A stretch of DNA of 64,000 nucleotides from Pseudoclavibacter sp. AY1F1 (GTDB lineage Bacteria > Actinomycetota > Actinomycetes > Actinomycetales > Microbacteriaceae): assembly GCF_002931075.1 (NCBI RefSeq), contig NZ_PSTQ01000003.1, forward strand, positions 186,001 to 250,000. The letters are read 5' to 3'. How positions within the stretch are numbered: the first letter of the stretch is position 1; every line of letters begins with the position of its first letter. The position numbers and the translations under genes were made by a program. This document shows, one piece after another, positions 61,882 through 64,000 of this stretch. Below the pieces are notes generated by a model, which was given only the letters and a program-made list of their open reading frames with translations, was not told the DNA's origin and made no database searches.

Positions 61882-63507
61882 CTACCGGTCGAGCCAGGCG
61901 TCGTAGAAGTACGGGCGGCCGACGGCGTTGGTCTCGATGCCGTGCACGTCCGGCGCCGTCACGAACACCTGGTAGTTGTCGACGATCGGCACCGTGTAGG
62001 CCTCCTCGAGCACTGTCTCCTGCAGCTCGGCGAGGTTGGCGGCGCGCTCGTCGCTGCCGTTCGCGGTCTCGGAGACGCCGAGCAGCTGCTCCTCGAGCTC
62101 GCCGTTCGTCAACTGGAACTGGTTCGTGTAGTCCTGGCCCCAGTACTGGCGGAGCGTGGTCGCGTCGAGGAACGAGTTCGCGACCGGGAAGATCGGCGTG
62201 CCACCGGCGGCGAAGATATCGCTGTAGGTGCTCGCATCCGACTGGCGAATTTCGAGCTCGATGCCGACGGCCTTGAGCTGCTGCGCGGCGAGCTCGAGGA
62301 TCTGGGCCGAGCCGTTCACGAACGGCGAGGTGTAGGCGGGGATCGTGAGGCGCGTGCCGTCCTTGACGCGGTAGCCGTCGCCATCCGTCTCCGTCCAGCC
62401 GGACTCGTCGAGCAGCGTGTTCGAGAGCTCCTGGTCGAAGGCGAGGTTCTCGCTCAGGTCGACCCAGCCCGGCGTCGCGGCCTGCACCGACGAGGTGGCC
62501 GGCTTCCAGTTGGAGTTGTAGACGGTGTCGACGATCTCCTCGCGGTTCACGCCGTGCTGGATAGCCTGGCGCACCTTCACGTCGTCCGTGATCTCCGCGT
62601 TGGGGCGCAGCACGAAGTTGATGGGCGTGCCGAGGTACTCGCCGTAGATGACGTTGAAGCCCTCGTCGGTGAGGCGCTGCTCCTCGCTCGGCTGCACGAA
62701 GTGCACCGAGTCGACCTGGCCGGCCTCGAGGGCGCCCTGGCGGGCGGAGTCCTCTTCGAGCACGTTGAAGGTGATGGAGTCGAGGTAGGCGGGGCCCTCG
62801 TGGTCGAACGCCTCACTCGCCCAGTTGTAGTCGTCGCGCTTCGTGACGACGATCTCGCGCTCCGGCACCTGCGACTCGAAGACGAAGGGGCCCGTGCCGA
62901 CGACGTTCTCGAGCTTCGCCTGCTCCTCGAGCGGCAGGTCGATCGTGCTCTCGCCCAGGATGCCTGCGGCGAAGAAGCCGAGGCTCGGGATGAACCCGCG
63001 GTTGGGGGAGCTGAGGGTCACGAGCACGGTCGAGTCGTCGACGGCCTCGGCGCTCGCGAACTCGCCTGGCACGATGGGCGAGCGGGGGATGCCCTTGCTC
63101 TCGTCGCCGAGGCCGAGCACTTCGAGGTTCTTCGCGACGATGTCGGCGTTGAGCTGGGTGCCGTCTGAGAAGCTCACGTCGTCGCGCAGCTTCAGCGTGT
63201 ACTGGAGGCCGTCTTCGCTCTCCTCCCACGATTCGGCAAGCCACGGGTGCACCTCGCCGGTGCTGTCGACGTAGACGAGCGTCTCGACGAGCTGCGTCCA
63301 CACTTGGCTCTTGTGCCAGTTGTTCGACTGCTGCTGCTGCCAGCCATCGGCGATGGCGGTGACGGCGTGCACGAGGTCGCCGCCCTGCGCGGGGGTGTCT
63401 GAACCCGCGCTCGCGGTGCTCTGCCCGGTCGCGCATCCGCTGAGGAGGAGGGAGGTGAGAGTCGCGCCGATGACGGCGGCGGAGAAGGTGGAGCGGCGTC
63501 TGATCAT
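61882..63507 (-). CDS. ABC transporter substrate-binding lipoprotein (family 5)
   Basis: Peptide or opine-type binding protein of 541 residues (SBP_bac_5). The lipobox LLLSGC places the lipid at Cys25. Typical motifs include VDSTGEVHPWLAESWE, LKLRDDVSFSDGTQLNADIV, GTGPFVFES and KVRQAIQHGVNREEIVD. It captures oligopeptides, nickel or other solutes outside the membrane for an ABC importer. No permease or ATPase gene adjoins it within the window, so it is probably an orphan or relies on distant partners. ATG 63507 is preceded by AGGA; the frame upstream to 63993 is antisense to the next gene. Confidence 0.92.
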   Translation of the reverse strand: MIRRRSTFSAAVIGATLTSLLLSGCATGQSTASAGSDTPAQGGDLVHAVTAIADGWQQQQSNNWHKSQVWTQLVETLVYVDSTGEVHPWLAESWEESEDGLQYTLKLRDDVSFSDGTQLNADIVAKNLEVLGLGDESKGIPRSPIVPGEFASAEAVDDSTVLVTLSSPNRGFIPSLGFFAAGILGESTIDLPLEEQAKLENVVGTGPFVFESQVPEREIVVTKRDDYNWASEAFDHEGPAYLDSITFNVLEEDSARQGALEAGQVDSVHFVQPSEEQRLTDEGFNVIYGEYLGTPINFVLRPNAEITDDVKVRQAIQHGVNREEIVDTVYNSNWKPATSSVQAATPGWVDLSENLAFDQELSNTLLDESGWTETDGDGYRVKDGTRLTIPAYTSPFVNGSAQILELAAQQLKAVGIELEIRQSDASTYSDIFAAGGTPIFPVANSFLDATTLRQYWGQDYTNQFQLTNGELEEQLLGVSETANGSDERAANLAELQETVLEEAYTVPIVDNYQVFVTAPDVHGIETNAVGRPYFYDAWLDR

Positions 63508-63532
63508 GACGGTCCTGTCGTGAGTGGCTGCG

Positions 63533-63600
63533 TGGGGTGGATGCACTGGGGGTGGATGCATTGAGGGCTGAGGGCTGAGGGCTGGGGCTGGGGGCTGAGG
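63533..63600. repeat. GTGGATGCA and GGGCTGA minisatellite
   Basis: Two copies of GGGTGGATGCA-TG followed by about five 7-base units (GAGGGCT, GGGGCTG). It lies between divergent genes. The rest of this 298-base gap contains TTGACC (63742-63747) and the palindrome GTGGTGACCAC (63750-63760) near the DUF418 gene start, possible promoter and operator parts. Confidence 0.75.
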
Positions 63601-63805
63601 CGGCACGCTCGCAAGAGCGGGCTGGCGCGAGCGTGGCAGGAAGCCAAGGCGGCGTCCAGGAATCGTGTAACAGAGGCCTCCGGGCTGTCGCTCGGTGACG
63701 CCCTGCGCAAGAACCTGACGCGGGGTTACGGGGATTCCCGCTTGACCCTGTGGTGACCACACGGTGTCCGATGGATGCATGCAACCCGACGAAGGAGCAT
63801 CCACC

Positions 63806-64000
63806 GTGACCACCAGCATCGACAAGGGCCCCGAGCCGCGCCCGGTGTCGGCGCCCGACGGGGCCGCCACCCCGACCCCTGTCTCCGAGCGAGCGATCGC
63901 CCCTGACCTCGCGCGCGGGATGATGCTGCTGCTCATCGCGCTCGCCCACACCCCCTGGTTCCTGTTCACCTCGGAGATCGGCGTTACCCTCATGCATCCC
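63806..64000 (+). CDS. DUF418 family membrane protein (partial, cut by window end)
   Basis: The first 65 codons of a gene that continues beyond the window. After a Pro/Ala-rich start comes RAIAPDLARGMMLLLIALAH and then TPWF, the pattern of the first membrane segment in YeiB/DUF418 proteins, which are polytopic membrane proteins of unknown role. GTG 63806 has GAAGGAG nine bases before it; ATG 63779 in the same frame is an alternative. Confidence 0.75.
   Translation, partial: MTTSIDKGPEPRPVSAPDGAATPTPVSERAIAPDLARGMMLLLIALAHTPWFLFTSEIGVTLMHP

Noticed and set aside
61882-63507. Complete ABC importer operon
   Set aside because: Only the substrate-binding protein is present; the neighbours are a UMF1 transporter and a DUF418 protein.

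Overview
The window is high-GC DNA from an actinobacterium, most likely a member of the Microbacteriaceae. The reasons are: a CopD/CtaG fusion, a DUF222-HNH endonuclease, a Dcd of the actinobacterial dCTP deaminase type, DUF4333 and DUF3253 proteins, frequent GTG/TTG starts, and several genes whose -10 box (TANNNT) lies 6-8 nt before the start codon, as in leaderless mRNAs. The genus cannot be fixed from sequence alone. I see no integrase, phage module, CRISPR array, rRNA or plasmid functions; it reads as ordinary chromosome with many small metabolic islands. One tRNA gene is present, tRNA-Gly(CCC), on the minus strand at about 41.0 kb.

Layout. 0-8.3 kb: HU, the copper/cytochrome-oxidase assembly fusion, a PIF1-like helicase, YceI, VanZ-RDD, a lipoprotein, a DUF6157-like protein and ribokinase. 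8.5-13.4 kb: an amine or amino-acid locus (saccharopine-dehydrogenase-like enzyme, APC permease, TetR, sarcosine-oxidase-like flavoenzyme). 13.5-20 kb: QorB-like reductase, glutathione-independent formaldehyde dehydrogenase, alpha/beta hydrolase, DUF3253, an FdhF/YdeP molybdo-enzyme and a small broken gene behind it. 20-24.4 kb: a MarR-MATE efflux unit with an exemplary operator-promoter, and a CPH-type copper P-ATPase under a CsoR-like operator. 25-30 kb: a GntR-controlled four-carbon acid-sugar operon (DUF1537 kinase, threonate-type dehydrogenase, GntP permease). 30-41 kb: two small envelope proteins, MFS, DedA, HNH, TetR/DHA2 efflux, cardiolipin synthase and a two-domain VOC protein. 41-50 kb: secreted protein, dcd, ferritin-like/VIT1, NUDIX, a membrane protein with a YtrA regulator, and an envelope operon (S1 protease, lipoprotein, DUF4333). 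50-64 kb: LLM oxidoreductase, methyltransferase, CaiB and HMG-CoA-lyase genes, DoxX, CPBP, two CNNM/CBS proteins, AKR, UMF1-type MFS, an ABC substrate-binding lipoprotein and the start of a DUF418 protein.

The most notable structure is not a protein. The intergenic regions carry two families of long inverted repeats of fixed size. One is exactly 62 bp (three copies, ATC-CTGCCAG to CTGGC-GAT, with a compensatory base-pair change between copies). The other is exactly 72 bp (four copies, CCAACTT to AAGTTGG, with stem interiors that differ while pairing is kept). Single hairpins of other sizes (98 bp and 45 bp) accompany them. Most lie downstream of gene 3' ends. Minisatellites also occur in many intergenic gaps, and one of them appears to have broken a reading frame by triplication of a 20-bp unit.
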